Positions 44,842-55,975 are shown, counted from the first letter of the stretch. The stretch: 64,000 nucleotides of DNA from Cladopsammia gracilis (GCA_022457155.1 JAJGOT010000359.1:607501-671500), one strand, 5' to 3'. Notes: generated by a model not told the origin, from the letters alone. Numbers and translations are program-made.

Positions 44842-45520
44842 TTACGATAAGTTTAGCTGTCCGATTTGAGAAGCCATTGAGTTGACAGCCAGTCGTTTCT
44901 GTTTAGAGGACATCTCAAGATGCACTAAGTAGGCATCGCTATGCCAATCGCCTTGAAACTTAATTAGTTCGGCTGGGACATGGCACTCAAAAGCAAAGGT
45001 TGCACCGCCCTGACGGAAACTATGGGGTGAAAAATTTTTGGGAAACAATTCGAGTGCAGGGATCGCCCTGAATAAAAATGAGGTGAAATGGTGATAGGTG
45101 AGGGGATGCGGGGACGACGTATCGGAGGACTTGACAGAGAACAAAAAATCAGATGGACCGAGGACGTTGAGACGAAAATGATTATGTAGCGCGGTGATAG
45201 GGCAAAGGATAGTTTTAGTAGCTCGGATGTTCAAAAAGGCACCCTCAGGGGTAAGAACAAAATCGCGACGATGAGGGAATTTATCTGAATTTGCACGAGG
45301 GTAATCTGCTACCAAATTCGACTTGCGGAGGAAGGAGTAAAATGCGACCAAACAAGCGCCCACATGGCTGCATGGAGAGGTTTGGCTAAATCGAACAGGG
45401 GGACCATGGACAAGAGCAACTGAGGAGTCATTGGATGTTTCCGAACAGGTGCGGTGCCAAGAAAACGCTAACACCCACGTAAAGCTAATTCAAATGAACA
45501 TGCTGAATCCCACGCGAAGG
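44842..45520 (-). pseudogene. tyrosine recombinase of the YR retroelement, C-terminal part
   Basis: After the insertion site the frame continues WDSACSFELALRG, then a stop, then segments AAMWA and, after a one-base shift, ACLVAFYSFLRKSNLV (the first catalytic Arg region, about 45340-45310). It ends with HSFRQGGATFAFECHVPAEL and the GDWHSDAYLVHLE region, which hold the HxxR motif, a His and the nucleophilic Tyr. These are the R..HxxR..W/H..Y residues of the family. The enzyme would join the circular cDNA into the genome. The frameshift, the stop and the 4.58-kb insertion make it inactive. Confidence 0.8.
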
Positions 45521-48500
45521 AGCAAAGGAGACTTTTGTCAGCGCATGCGCCAAATAGCGCCGAGCTATTTGCATTTTTTTGTTTTCGCTGAGCACACAGG
45601 CCGGTCAATTTGACAACCAAAACTTTGAAAGAAAAGTATTCATAAACATGTTATCAGGAAGCGAAGTGAAACATATTACCGTGGAAAGCAACTCAAGGTG
45701 GAGACAGAAAAGCATATTTGACATCGCTGATGGTAATTTTGCAGTCGATGAAGGTCTTTCTCGTCGACGTGTTGACAGTTAAGATGGCAGTTTATCTGCA
45801 ACAAATATTTGGCGAGGCCGTGCAGTGTAAATTCTTTTCTCTGTCTCTCGAGGAACTACTTCAGTCTTAATCAACGCCAAGATGAAGAGTATGTCTGTTG
45901 TGGTAAGTACAACACGTCTTTCATTCCTTGAGTTTGTAATTACGATTTTGTTGGCTTCAACTTGCACCCACCCAAATTCTGTGTTGCTGCATTCTCAATT
46001 TCACGCTGTCGTTCAACAAGGCGATCTCACATTTTCTATTTTCAACATTTCTTCATAAAAATCAAATACAGTATTGTTCTGAACTTAGTTTTCCGTTTGA
46101 TCGGTACAATTATCGTTTATCTTTAATGGCTTTTATTATCAGGCAAAGTGAATGTGTTGATCGCTAAATTTAGTTGTTGTTTTACCTCAAATTAAAATTT
46201 GTAATCATACCCTTCAGACTTTTGTTTCCCTTCGTGATATGTAAATTCCCATTAATAGGGGATTGCTCTATTAATACACCATCTGCTGGCAAAATTTGGT
46301 TCATTTATATGCTGTACCCCGTATACACTCGAGCGGAACAACGCTCTGTTGGTCGAATTTACTTTTGAAATATTGCTCTTACAACCTCAAATTTCTGAGC
46401 CCTTCTAAATCTTTTAAATTATTATCTACCGCAGAAGTACTTCAGTTGAATATAACTCAAGTTTGTTTCGTGCCAAATTTCAATTTCATGGACCCGTTTA
46501 GAAAAATGTTTTGGTATGTTATTCCAAGAAGATAGGTTTGAAGGTGTATTTAGTTGCTCGTTTCAATTTGAAAGCCTCTGCATTTCTGCTTATAACAAAA
46601 TAACCAATTCATGATATGGGAATCGCCTTTGTAGAGATATCCTACAATACCACCATAATACTTTGCCGAAAATAAAATGGATTTAAATGCTGTACTGGTT
46701 GGTCAAAATGAAGCTCAAAGATCATTCTTCCCAGAGCTAATTTTGTGACACTCGTATCGCGTACCCAGCGCAGCGGACACGGGATGTTGTGCACTGGAGA
46801 TCGGGAAGTGTCAACCACAGTATAGAATTCAACAGCACTAGTTGACTCAACAGCATTTAATTTGAACACCAACTCGTCTGAATTATTGTACACATGCGGT
46901 GAAAACTAAAAGGGGAAATTACAATGTACAAGATCAAAAAGGGGCTAAGACTAATTACAAAAAAGGCAAAATAGAAAGGAAACGAAAACTAAATACGATA
47001 GGCTGAAACTTACGTCTGATTCTGTCTAAAGGGCTAGAGAAACTCCAACGTTGCGTAACTCCGAAAAAGATAGAACCGCTCTAAAAACTCCAATGTTGCT
47101 CCATAGATCTCCTAACTCCGACTACACAAAACTTAAGGGGCGTTCTCTGATAAAGGTACAATTGACGTGTACAGTTGTAAAACCGGTTAAAAAACAGGAA
47201 TGGCTAGCTACTTAATTGATTGAAACTGTGAACAATAGTACATAAAAATGGGGCGTAAAAACTCGATAAATGAAACAGAACAGAAACGTATCTTATCTAA
47301 ATCAAAACAAAGGCTAGGCGTAATTACGTAATCAAGTTCTCTTTTATTAAATGTTCATTGTTCATCACAACTCGTTTACATATCATCGGCTTGTCACAAA
47401 ACGTTTTTGATGGAACATTATCTGCAAGTTGTTTTATTCAGTTGTACTGTTTATTTTTTTATCCCTGGCTGATGAGGTCCAGGATAGTGGTTTAATGAGC
47501 AAACATATTGTTTTCTGTTAGGCCAATATTAACTAAATTATTTTTTCAAGATTTGTTTGTTAACTTTTTAGTTGTTTAAGCTTATAGACTTACATGTATA
47601 CATGGTTTTGTTGGTTTCCTATTGATAAAAACTACATATACACTTGTGTTGTCTCTTGCAGATGCAGTGCAGCAGAAATATAAAATAATGTAAAGCACTG
47701 GCACGCTCAAGTCTTCAACTGACCATCAGGTTCATAAATAAAATGCTTTATATAAGAAGCATGTCACTTTTGAGTTATCTTAGCCTTTATGGAGAGAGGA
47801 GGTTTAAAATAATAAATTTGCGTAGACTTTCTTAGTATAGTGTTGTATTTGATGCTTTTGTTTTAGCTTACATATTTTTAAAGCATTTTAAATATGTATC
47901 AGGTCTGTGGATAAATCTGCAACCATTGGATACATGTAAGTACATGAAACAAAGCCAATTTCATTTTTCACTGAATAGCAATTTATCAAATGCATTTGAG
48001 GCCTGAAAACTAAACACACCAGATGTGAGTTATTGTTATATGTTATTTTAACCAAGGAATGATGTGATTGAAAGTACAAGCACAATTAAATGAAACAAAC
48101 TGCTTTTTCTTATACATGTGCATGCACTTGCCCCATTTTGATAGTGATTGTAGCCAAGACCTTCTATTTTTAGCTCATAACAAAATGGGTTTTACGGTCA
48201 TTTGCACAGTGGCATTAAATTGATTAAGTAAAGATCCGCATAAGAAGGAATGTCAACTATTTTCATTGTTATGAGTGATCTCATTTGGCCTAGACTCGAA
48301 AACCACTAAAAAGTTAAGGTTCAAGGTGCAATAAAGTCTAATTTTTTTTAAGATTTCAAGTATTTTGAGACCCAATCGCACAACATGCAATTTGGATTTT
48401 CTGCTTTTTCTGATTTTCATGCAAATGGATTTTCTGTATTTTTGTAATGAAATATAATTATGAACCATCAGCCCCTCCTCTATTCTTAAAATCAAAGATA

Positions 48501-50100
48501 TTCTATGTGGGAAAAAGCTAATGCCGCAGAACAATGAAGTTTACTATAGTTCTTATGTGAAGCATCACTTAATGCAGGAGACTATTCTTATCTTTAGAGT
48601 ACACCATACATACTTTTTTGTGTCCGAACACTTTTATCTGGCACTTTCTATGCTCAGGCTAATACTTAAAATTCATATATGAATCGTCTACCAAACAAAT
48701 AAAGTGGGTCAAAACATTTGTACATGTAAATACATCCTGAATTAACTAGCTTCAAAATACATCGAAGGACAAGTTATACTATAAAGATCCTTTGAAACAA
48801 TGAATCTACTTATTCTGTTGAGAAGCAGAAACTGTATGCTTATAACAACCTTTTTAGTGAGTAAATGTATTTTTTCTTTTACTTGTAGAAGGTAGCCATT
48901 TGTCAACATTAACATTTTATTAATTGCTAGATAGGAATCTATTCATTGGAAAAATAATTCCCCTTTTTAACTACCAGAAAAGCATTTTAGCTCAATGAGT
49001 AAAACTTATTCTTCCATTTCGGACAAAAAATGGAACACAGAAACACTTTTCCAACCAGAATGTTTTCACTGTTTAGGTCAAACACAAATAAATTTGGTAT
49101 GCTTGTCACTCCTAGTTTCACTACCAGCTGCTTTTGAATGAAATGACGGTACATTCCACTTTAATAGCAGCAGTTATCCAGACTATCCAGGGTTGTGTGT
49201 TTTTTTAGGGAGGGATGGGGGAGCAACACAGAAGAAACAAGTTATTCATTTCGGTAGTTATCTGGTTCACTGTAGAAACACTCAGAATAACAACTTCCTT
49301 CTCATTTACTTTTTTATTTTGTAACAGTGCACAGCAAACAGCAACCAAGATGTGTTTTTCTTTTGTCTAATATTTCTACAAATAGGAGATGTAATAGAAC
49401 ACCTTTTTACTTAAAATTAATTGAGAGACTGCAGCAAATAAATGATGTTAAATATTCGTCAGTTTGCAAAAGCCATAGTCAGTAATGTTATATAAATTTG
49501 GGACAAAAAGAACGAGCCCTGAAAAGATTTCAAAAGGATGGCAAGATCAGGTGGGTTTATGCTAAACCAGCCATTTACCCATGATCATATAAATAATTAG
49601 CAAACGGCAATCGGAAATATGTTTATGCAGAACCAATGATGCGCTTTTGGTGTGCAAAGGCCAAGTTTAATGTGTACGATTTTCTAATACAAATCAAATC
49701 ACAGTTGTGGCATACAAGAAGTTGTTTCCACAGAAGGTAGAATCGTATAAATCATCCGTGATTTTCTGCTGGTTACCTTGTACTGTTCTGCTGTTGTTGA
49801 TCTCGATTGAGCTTACTGAACAGCTCGAGTCTCAAAGAGTCTGGCATATCGACTGTTTCTAGGACTTTGTAACACAAGTTTATCGGCCCAAATGCACTTT
49901 AGTGCTAAGGTGGATAAGTTCTAAGTTTTTAGCGTCAAAATCTTCGCCAGTTCAAGTGGTGAATGGTGATTGTTTTGCTTTATCTTGTTAGATTCCATAC
50001 TTCGTGTAACGGTAGCCATTTTTAATTAGGAATAACATCTGCTTTGAGCATGCATAATATGATTCCAGAACCGACCAATCAGACAAAAGTCTCCTTTGCT
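45521..50100. mobile_element. 4.58-kb DNA transposon with 19-bp TIRs and 9-bp TSD, inside the recombinase gene
   Basis: The ends are perfect 19-bp inverted repeats AGCAAAGGAGACTTTTGTC (45521-45539, and inverted at 50082-50100). The adjacent 9-base direct repeats are ACGCGAAGG (45512-45520) and ACGCGAGGG (50101-50109), one mismatch. Removing the element and one repeat restores an uninterrupted recombinase codon sequence (GFSLA joined to WDSACS). A 9-bp TSD suggests a Mutator-like element. No transposase is recognisable in 4.5 kb of AT-rich interior, which holds only scattered short frames, so it is non-autonomous or fully decayed. Confidence 0.85.
46642..46905 (-). CDS. exon-like ORF inside the DNA transposon
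   Basis: A minus-strand frame of about 88 codons follows a pyrimidine-rich TTTTAG 3' splice-like site at 46906. Its sequence has the look of a folded protein (segments HVYNNSDELVFKLNAVE, FYTVVDTSRSPVHNI, LGRMIFELHFDQPVQ). I do not recognise it. It could be a captured host exon (Pack-MULE style) or the last exon of a decayed transposase. Confidence 0.35.
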   Translation of the reverse strand, partial: FSPHVYNNSDELVFKLNAVESTSAVEFYTVVDTSRSPVHNIPCPLRWVRDTSVTKLALGRMIFELHFDQPVQHLNPFYFRQSIMVVL

Positions 50101-50400
50101 ACGCGAGGGAGAAACCAGACAACTGGTGAAAATGCTTAATACTGGAAATATGATTTTGAATAGTGCCAAAAGATCGGCCTGTAGCAGAAAGGAAAGCCAA
50201 ATAACGTAAAATAATAGGAACTTGCACTGGAAACGGCTGATGACCGAGGTCGTGACAAAACTGCGTAAAGATTTTGAGATGAGACTGCATGTTTCTACGC
50301 GTAGATGCAGCATGGGCAAAGCAGATAAGCCTGGCACTGAAACTGTCAAGCCACTGGCGACCTTGAGCACTGCCTAGAACAAAATCAAAAGGAGAGCGGC
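50101..50400 (-). pseudogene. tyrosine recombinase of the YR retroelement, N-terminal part
   Basis: The frame containing MQSHLKIFTQFCHDLG, FPVQVPIILRYLAFLS and IQNHISSIKHFHQLSGFSLA is the SAM-like DNA-binding N-terminal domain of the recombinase. It breaks exactly at the transposon insertion (50100/50101). The upstream part (50300-50400) needs a frame change. Confidence 0.75.
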
Positions 50401-50677
50401 TTCACTAAGGCAAATAAGAATGGCATGCGATAGTAAGTAATATAGTAACACGGTACGGAACGCACTATTCATCAAAATAAAAACAACGAAATTAACATTA
50501 AAAGTCGCTTGAGTTGAAATGTCAAACAATTGCTTGGGACGTGCTGAAAGGCATAAACTGCCTAAACTATGGGCAGTACTGTGAAAAATGTCATGATGTA
50601 AGTGATCAGAGTGCTATCGACTCAGAGCATCGGCCAAGACGTGTGCTCCTGGAATATGACGAGCCTGGATCTCAAAG

Positions 50678-51765
50678 TCAGACTAAAGCCGAAAACCACA
50701 GTTGTCTTAAGCAATGCTGCGTGAAATAATCTTTGGAAGACCCGGAATTGATCACGCTAACGGCGGCGTCATTGTCGCATGACACGAACTTGCGATGACG
50801 AAGTTGTGGAGCCCAAAACTGGACTGCAACAACGATCGTATAAAGTTCCAAAGACGAAATTTGCTTGGCACTGGTGTGGATTTTGAAAGGAAACTGAAAA
50901 TAGAAGCACTCGTCCAAGCAGGTAGCGCCACCACCGGTCAAGGATGCATCAGTAGCGAATTAGAGATCAGAGAAATCCCAGGAACTTGGTTTTATGAGCA
51001 AAACGCTGTTGAACAAAGGCAAGAACTGAGACCACCAATCCATATCAGCTCGCATGTCAGCAGACAATGGGCGAGATGAACAAGACTTCAGGAAGGAGCG
51101 TAAATTGTTCAACAACCGAGACATAAAAATGCGCCCCGGTTTGACGCAAGCAGCCACGAAGGACAGTTTCCCTAGTAGGGATTGTAACTGCTTCGATGTA
51201 TATCGAGAGTGACTGGACCATAGGGACAACTCTTGTAGTAGTTCTTGCACGCGAAAATCTGGGACAGAGAGAGAAAGATCATTCGAGTCCACTTCGATGC
51301 CGAGACAGACCATTTTGGTGGATGGGGGAGAGTCCTTTTCAGGAGAAGACTGTAGACCGAGTTCCACAAGCAATTGCTTTAAAGTTGAGAATGCTGTTAA
51401 TGCTCGTGAGGGAGTTTTGGTGCCGTAAAAGTCGTCCAGATAAACATCAGCAAGAAAACCTGATTGTGTAAAAGAGTAAACAAAGGCCTTTGTGGTGCGT
51501 TGATCATTGCAGAAGTCTTCAAACCGAACAGACAACAGATGATAATCTTTTGGATCGATAGGTATCTGACGATAGGCACGCTGTAGGTCGAGTTTATACA
51601 ATAAGCAACCTTTGCCACTCAGCAAAATAAACTGGCACAATCTATCGATCCCGGGGAGGCAAAGCTTGTAGGGCGCGTCTAAATAAAATGCCACTATTGA
51701 CTGAAAGGTTATAAGGGTGACTTAAATCCATAACCACACGACATTTTCAAGATCCACGTTTGGGT
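50678..51765 (-). pseudogene. reverse transcriptase and RNase H of the YR retroelement
   Basis: From 51765 the sequence reads TVPKRGS, a TGA, then KCRVVMDLSHPYNLSVNSG; after a one-base shift near 51690 an open frame runs to 50960. It has DLQRAYRQIPIDPKDY (first catalytic Asp), VYLDDFYG (the DD pair) and the thumb region. RNase H follows in another frame (50941-50678) with ISSLELYTIVVAVQFW and SCDNDAAV. RT copies the element RNA and RNase H removes the template. One stop and at least two shifts make it inactive. Confidence 0.8.
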
Positions 51766-51778
51766 ACAGTTTGTAGTG

Positions 51779-52071
51779 GTAAAGTCGTACACGAGCCATG
51801 ATGGCCCACACGGCCGGAGCTTAACCCGGTTTCTGTAGCATGAAGCAACTAGGAATATTGCTACTCCCCCCTGGATGGGATGCTAGTCCATCGCAGGGTT
51901 ACCCCCAGCATTTTGTTGCCGGTACCCATTTATACACCTTGGTGGAGAGAGACAGTGTGGAGTAAAGTTTCTTGTCTAAGGAAACAACACGACAGCAGAG
52001 ACCAGGCTCGAACCACCGACCTTCAGGTTGAAAGTCCTATGCGCTAACCACTAGACCACCGTGCCTCCACA
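51779..52071 (-). mobile_element. tRNA-derived SINE with 13-bp TSD
   Basis: On the minus strand it starts with a tRNA-like head: GGCACGGTGGTCTAGTGG (A box region), then GGTCGGTGGTTCGAGCCTGG (B box). A tRNA-unrelated body shared with 38398-38614 follows. The direct repeat ACAGTTTGTAGTG flanks it at 51766-51778 and 52072-52084. It has no obvious A-tail. It splits the YR retroelement between gag and RT, and the apparent tail WRHGGLVVSA of the gag frame is SINE sequence. Confidence 0.9.
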
Positions 52072-52084
52072 ACAGTTTGTAGTG

Positions 52085-52866
52085 ATTGTTTGAGGGCGGA
52101 GCGGTTGTCGAGAGAAAAGATCCTGGTGGAGTTGGTTTTGGTTGATTGGAGCGTAGGTCTGAGTGCTTGAAAAAGGTGGCAGCTTTTTCGCGTATCTCTG
52201 AAAGGCTGGTCCATTCCAAGCGGCACAATTCCACCTGTTTGGCAATGTGAGCGTGAAATGAACGAACACTGGACCATGAGTAACTTGAGGCCTTTGACAT
52301 AAGAAGCTCTAGGAATCCAACATAGCGGACTTGAGAAGCGCATTGTACAACTTGATCACTGCTAAAAAAAAAACCAACGAAGTCGGGAAGATCTAATTTG
52401 TCGTAATCGAGAGAAGAAAAGTTACCTGGCGCGAACTCATGGGGCCAGTCGATGGTTCTTTTCTTGCGTGCGTTCTCTGGAGTGACGATAGCGCCAGAAT
52501 TTTCGGCATTTCCTTCGGTATTGCGATGAGCTTGTCGAAGTCGCAAAACTTCGAGTTCGATAGCGAGTTTTATCTCTGTACCTTGGTGAGACGTATCTTG
52601 AGTTGTAAATCTCTGCCAGTAGTAGTAGATTGACGAGATTCTAATGCCTCTGAAGCAGATGCTTGAGTAGAAACAGGGCCCAGTTTTGCGTCAGCCACGC
52701 AAGGCGGAAAAAGAACTGTCTTAGGCAAGTCCTTTTTTTGGAAGTTGAAATCCTGGAACTGCCCGTGTAGCTCTGAGTACACAAAATCAGGGTCCTTTTT
52801 AGATGGCTTTGATTGACATGTAGAGCATCTGGTCGATTTACCAGAAGAAGGTTGTTTGTGAGTCAT
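52085..52866 (-). pseudogene. gag-like protein of the YR retroelement
   Basis: ATG at 52866 starts MTHKQPSSGKS, followed by two CxxC-like cysteines (RCSTCQ) and a coiled region. A one-base shift near 52590 moves the reading to the frame with EIKLAIELEVLRLRQAHR, then IDWPHEFAPG and LDLPDFVGFFFSSDQV, which match coral DIRS-type gag as I know it. It meets the SINE at 52084. The role is nucleic-acid packaging. Broken by the shift and the SINE. Confidence 0.65.
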
Positions 52867-52894
52867 GATGTTTGTTGTTTACAAGATTGATCTA

Positions 52895-53017
52895 TAACGA
52901 AAGCTACAGACCGCAAGCAAAGAGCAAATGACTGACATAGCGTGAGAAACCATGCGATATATATTGATAAGTATCATGCAACAATAAACCATCATCGCCA
53001 AGGTGATGACGTAACCA
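52895..53017 (-). repeat. split direct repeat A1
   Basis: Outer 5' end of the element, matching A2 at 44526-44647 with about a dozen differences and small indels. The gag ATG lies 29 bases inside it. Confidence 0.85.
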
Positions 53018-53410
53018 ACTAATCTATGTATCAAAATATGCCCAATTGAAGTTAACTTTCGTTTCTCTGGTATTTCACCGTGAGTTTTCATTTGCCTTAG
53101 GTTTTATTAATGAAATTAAATTAGCAGTAGTAATCCCTCAAAGAATGCCGTCATTTCTATGAACACAGTCTGTTGAACAGACGCTAAATCAACAACCAAA
53201 AAATCTCGACCAATCATGGTGCATTGCGTGTACTGAAATGCGCTTTACTTTAGCAAAGGTCTTACTGGAAAAAGTTCAGCTGAGACGCCAATGCGGAGCA
53301 GAATAGAACAATAAACCTCTCATCAGAAACTTTCAAGTCCAGTCGTCCAGCTACAAAACATCCCCTAACAAAATCGTACAACTTTATTTTTTTGCAGATT
53401 GTCCACCAGC
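53018..53410. other. no gene recognised
   Basis: AT-rich flank of the YR retroelement, ending in a T-rich tract and GCAG at about 53390-53398 that could be a 3' splice site. Confidence 0.4.
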
Positions 53411-53777
53411 GATGTGAATATGAGGGCTGCTGGCTAAAAGGGTGGCCGACAGAAAAGGGCTAGCTACAACAACAAGGAGTCTTCCTTCTGAAGGAAATCA
53501 GAAACTGCCCGAAGCCATGCAATTTTACCCAGGTCTTGGCACGTGGAACGTTCAACAGAATATTATGGCAACAAGCAGTCTTCCTTCTGAGGGAAATCAT
53601 CAACCGCCGGTAGCCATGCAACAAGTGATCCCCATTTTACAGTACGGAATAACATGCAGTTTTTTCCTCAGTCCAGCAGCAGAACACTTGGGAGACCAGT
53701 ACACAGGCCTTGCCTCAACTTTCCAATCAGCAGTTCATGCCACAATCCACAGGCATAGCACCATAGCACAACAATAA
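53411..53777 (+). CDS. hypothetical exon-like ORF with a 15-residue repeat
   Basis: After a TTTTTTTGCAG splice-like site, a plus-strand frame reaches a stop at 53775-53777. It contains two similar units, SLPSEGNQKLPEAMQ and SLPSEGNHQPPVAMQ, encoded by a 106-bp-spaced direct repeat (53471 and 53577), then a C-terminal part with LQYGITCSFFLSPAAEHLG. Ser/Pro/Gln-rich. I do not recognise it. It could be a host exon or a TE fragment. Confidence 0.3.
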
Positions 53778-54362
53778 CCCTTTTGTTGTAACCACATTGA
53801 CAAACAGAATAAAGAAATGCAGTGGATGCCACATCGAGTTTTGCTCACCACTTGGACCCCCATTCACAGGTCTAGAAATGAGGCATTCTGAGTGTGAATT
53901 ACAAAGACAAGTATGGTCAAAATCGTATAAGTAGCGAGGCCAACCATTACTATCACTGTAATGTGGAATGTGTCGGGTCTCGGCATCCTCAATTCCACCC
54001 ATTCTGTTGAATGGGCCAAAATGAATGATATTCAAAAGAGCATTATCAAACAAATGTTTGGACTGTAGAGTTGTTTTGGTTCTAAATTATGGGGATTAAC
54101 AAGACTAAGAAATGGCGCATGCCAAAAGGCACAAAAAAAGAAACAAATCATGCCAAATACGATTTTTTTGCCCAAATTAAATCCTTGATCACTTCTGTTT
54201 ATTCCACAAAAGAAATCAAATCAAAGGCTACTGTGAGACAAGAAGTCCTAACGTGTAATGAAATATTGCGAAGCAAGGACTTCTGACGAAAGCAAAAAAA
54301 GAAAAAAACGGTACTTTTATAATCACTAATATAGTCCGAAACAAAAAGAAAGGAAAAAAATT
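53778..54362. other. no gene recognised
   Basis: Short frames on both strands without family resemblance. An A-rich stretch near 54290-54360 borders the tRNA-like repeat. Confidence 0.4.
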
Positions 54363-54439
54363 GGGGTCCTGAAGGAGATTCGACCTCTCGGCCTTCGATG
54401 TGCAGATCCATGAACCATGCTATTGAGCTACAAAGTAAC
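54363..54439 (-). repeat. tRNA-like SINE head
   Basis: On the minus strand GTAGCTCAATAGCATGG (A-box-like) and GAGGTCGAATCTCC (B-box-like) are correctly spaced and followed by CAGGACCCCAATTTTTTTCC, with a T-run like a pol III terminator. The cloverleaf is imperfect, so I call it a SINE or tRNA pseudogene. Confidence 0.45.
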
Positions 54440-54680
54440 TTGGTAATCAATGGGAAAAATTTATTACTTAAACGTAGATATGAAGTAGAATTGCGTGTCT
54501 ATTTAAAAGTCTGCAGATCGGTTTTAATGTTCCATTAAAGGACACCAAATAAAAAACATCAGAGCAGGGCTTTCAAATTGTCCCCTTTTTTGGTGATCAA
54601 CTATTCCTTTCCCACGAAAGTCTTACGCACTGGTCAATGGAATTATGAAGGAGGTTTACAGAGGTCAAGTGGTGGATTGA

Positions 54681-54716
54681 GCGAGCGGGTGAGTAAGCAA
54701 GTGAGTGAGTGAGTGA
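54681..54716. repeat. (GAGT)n microsatellite
   Basis: GAGTGAGTGAGTGAGT preceded by variant units (GAGCGAGCGGGTGAGTAAGC). Confidence 0.9.
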
Positions 54717-54894
54717 ATTTGCCATCATCTCCAACAACCCGTTCATTACACTTCGCGTATTCACCGGTAAAAAATGAAATGAAAAAAAATGAATTAAATT
54801 TTTTGAAAAAAATCTCGTTATGCCGAGTCTCGTTACGCCATTATGCGTTTTTCTAACAACCTGGATGTTGTTCACTCATGCAAATGTAATAATA

Positions 54895-55140
54895 TTATGG
54901 AGATTCATATCCAACCTGTCTCAAAATATCTTCAGGCCAGATATTTTTCGTTTTTTGCTCAGTAATACCAAAGTCTTTGGCCCATTTGAGCCAGTCCTCA
55001 AAGGATTTAATAGAATCTCCTTGTTGGTGCTTCAAAGGTAATGCATTTAAAATTGCCTCAACAATTTTTTTTATTCCATTCTTCATCTGTTTGTGTCCCC
55101 TTCGTCTGTCTGTGTTCCCTGTCAGGAAAACCATCTTCAC
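54895..55140 (-). CDS. hypothetical gene fragment
   Basis: An 81-codon minus-strand frame, Lys-rich and helical, with a coherent segment SFEDWLKWAKDFGITEQK. I do not recognise it. It adjoins the end of the gypsy relic and may be non-TE sequence or another element. Confidence 0.3.
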   Translation of the reverse strand: MKMVFLTGNTDRRRGHKQMKNGIKKIVEAILNALPLKHQQGDSIKSFEDWLKWAKDFGITEQKTKNIWPEDILRQVGYESP

Positions 55141-55199
55141 TCAAATTGGGGAAATTGTCACCAACATAAGATTCTGCTTCTTCTATTTTTATCTACATC

Positions 55200-55975
55200 A
55201 AAATGCAGTAAAAAAATGTATGAAGATCCCTGTCTGGTCTTCTTTAATCTTTCCTCGCAACGTCTCAATGAGGGTTCTGTTGAAACGCTCCACCTGCCCA
55301 TGTCAGCGAACACTTGATTTGAAATTAGTTCCTTGATCACTATGCAGTTGGTTAGGTACACCAAAGCGGCAAATGAACTCACTGACCAGCTTTTCGGCAA
55401 CTGTAGTCACCTCTTGGTTCACTATCGCGTAGCTTTCAGTCCATTTAGTGAAATAATCACTAGCCACCAGAATAAACTTGTTCTTGACAACATGCCCAAG
55501 ATAAGACACTCGCTTCTGAAAGAGAAAACACTTCTTTGGTTTAAGTTTCAGTCCTGCATTGCCTAAGCGTTCGAACACCAATTTCAAGCGTTCTAAACCT
55601 TCATCAAATGTTCTTCCCATGACAATAACATCATCAAGTTAAATCAAACAAATTTTCCAGTGGAGACCTTTCAAAACAAGTTCCATCAACCTTTCAAAGG
55701 TACTTGGTGCGTTACAGAGTCCGAATGGCATAACATTCTATTCATAAAGACCACTAGTAGTGACAAATGCAGCCTTTTCCTGAGTGGTCTGATCCTTTGC
55801 CACTTGCCAGTAACCGGACGCCAAATCCAGAGTGGAAAACCATCTTGAGCCACTCAGTGCATCAAGTGAGTCATCAACCCAGGGTAAAGGGAATGCATCT
55901 TTCACTGTTGCCGCATTAAGTTGGACTTGTCTGTTTTCCCAAGTGTTCCATCAGTGGAAGCAAGTGACCAAGGGA
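55200..55975 (-). pseudogene. Ty3/gypsy pol relic with internal deletions
   Basis: Minus-strand sequence from about 55925 reads as RT: LNAATVKDAFPLPWVDDSLD, GSRWFSTLDLASGYWQVA, AAFVTTSGLYE, a TAG, NVMPFGLCNAPSTFERLME. There is then a stop exactly where the Tyr of the YxDD box should be, before LDDVIVMG, and the frame runs on to VSYLGHVV. That is joined directly, in frame, to integrase (FILVASDYFTKWTESYAI, SDQGTNFKSS). A second gap leads to QVERFNRTLIETLRGKIKED at about 55285. RNase H and the first part of integrase are deleted. It is not closely related to the element at 25.8 kb. Clearly dead. Confidence 0.8.

Larger units (their letters stand above)
44398..53017 (-). mobile_element. YR (DIRS-order) retrotransposon with split direct repeats, PAT/Ngaro type
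   Basis: Read on the minus strand the order is A1 (53017-52895), gag (52866-52085), RT-RNase H (51765-50678), tyrosine recombinase (50400-44842, interrupted), B1 (44750-44647), A2 (44647-44526), B2 (44498-44398). A1/A2 and B1/B2 are direct repeats with substitutions. This A1-ORFs-B1-A2-B2 layout is the split direct repeat structure of PAT/Ngaro/Kangaroo elements. It is also consistent with the recombinase, since no integrase is encoded. All ORFs carry frameshifts. A DNA transposon (45521-50100) and a SINE (51779-52071) lie inside, each with its own TSD. Without them the element would be about 3.7 kb. Confidence 0.88.

Noticed and set aside
44526..53017. The direct repeats at 44.5 and 52.9 kb as LTRs of an LTR retrotransposon
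   Set aside because: The ORFs encode a tyrosine recombinase and DIRS-type RT, there is no integrase, primer-binding site or polypurine tract, and a second repeat pair gives the split-direct-repeat layout.
54363..54439. A functional tRNA gene on the minus strand
   Set aside because: The cloverleaf is imperfect and the context (T-run, SINE-like CAGGACCCC tail) fits a tRNA-derived repeat.
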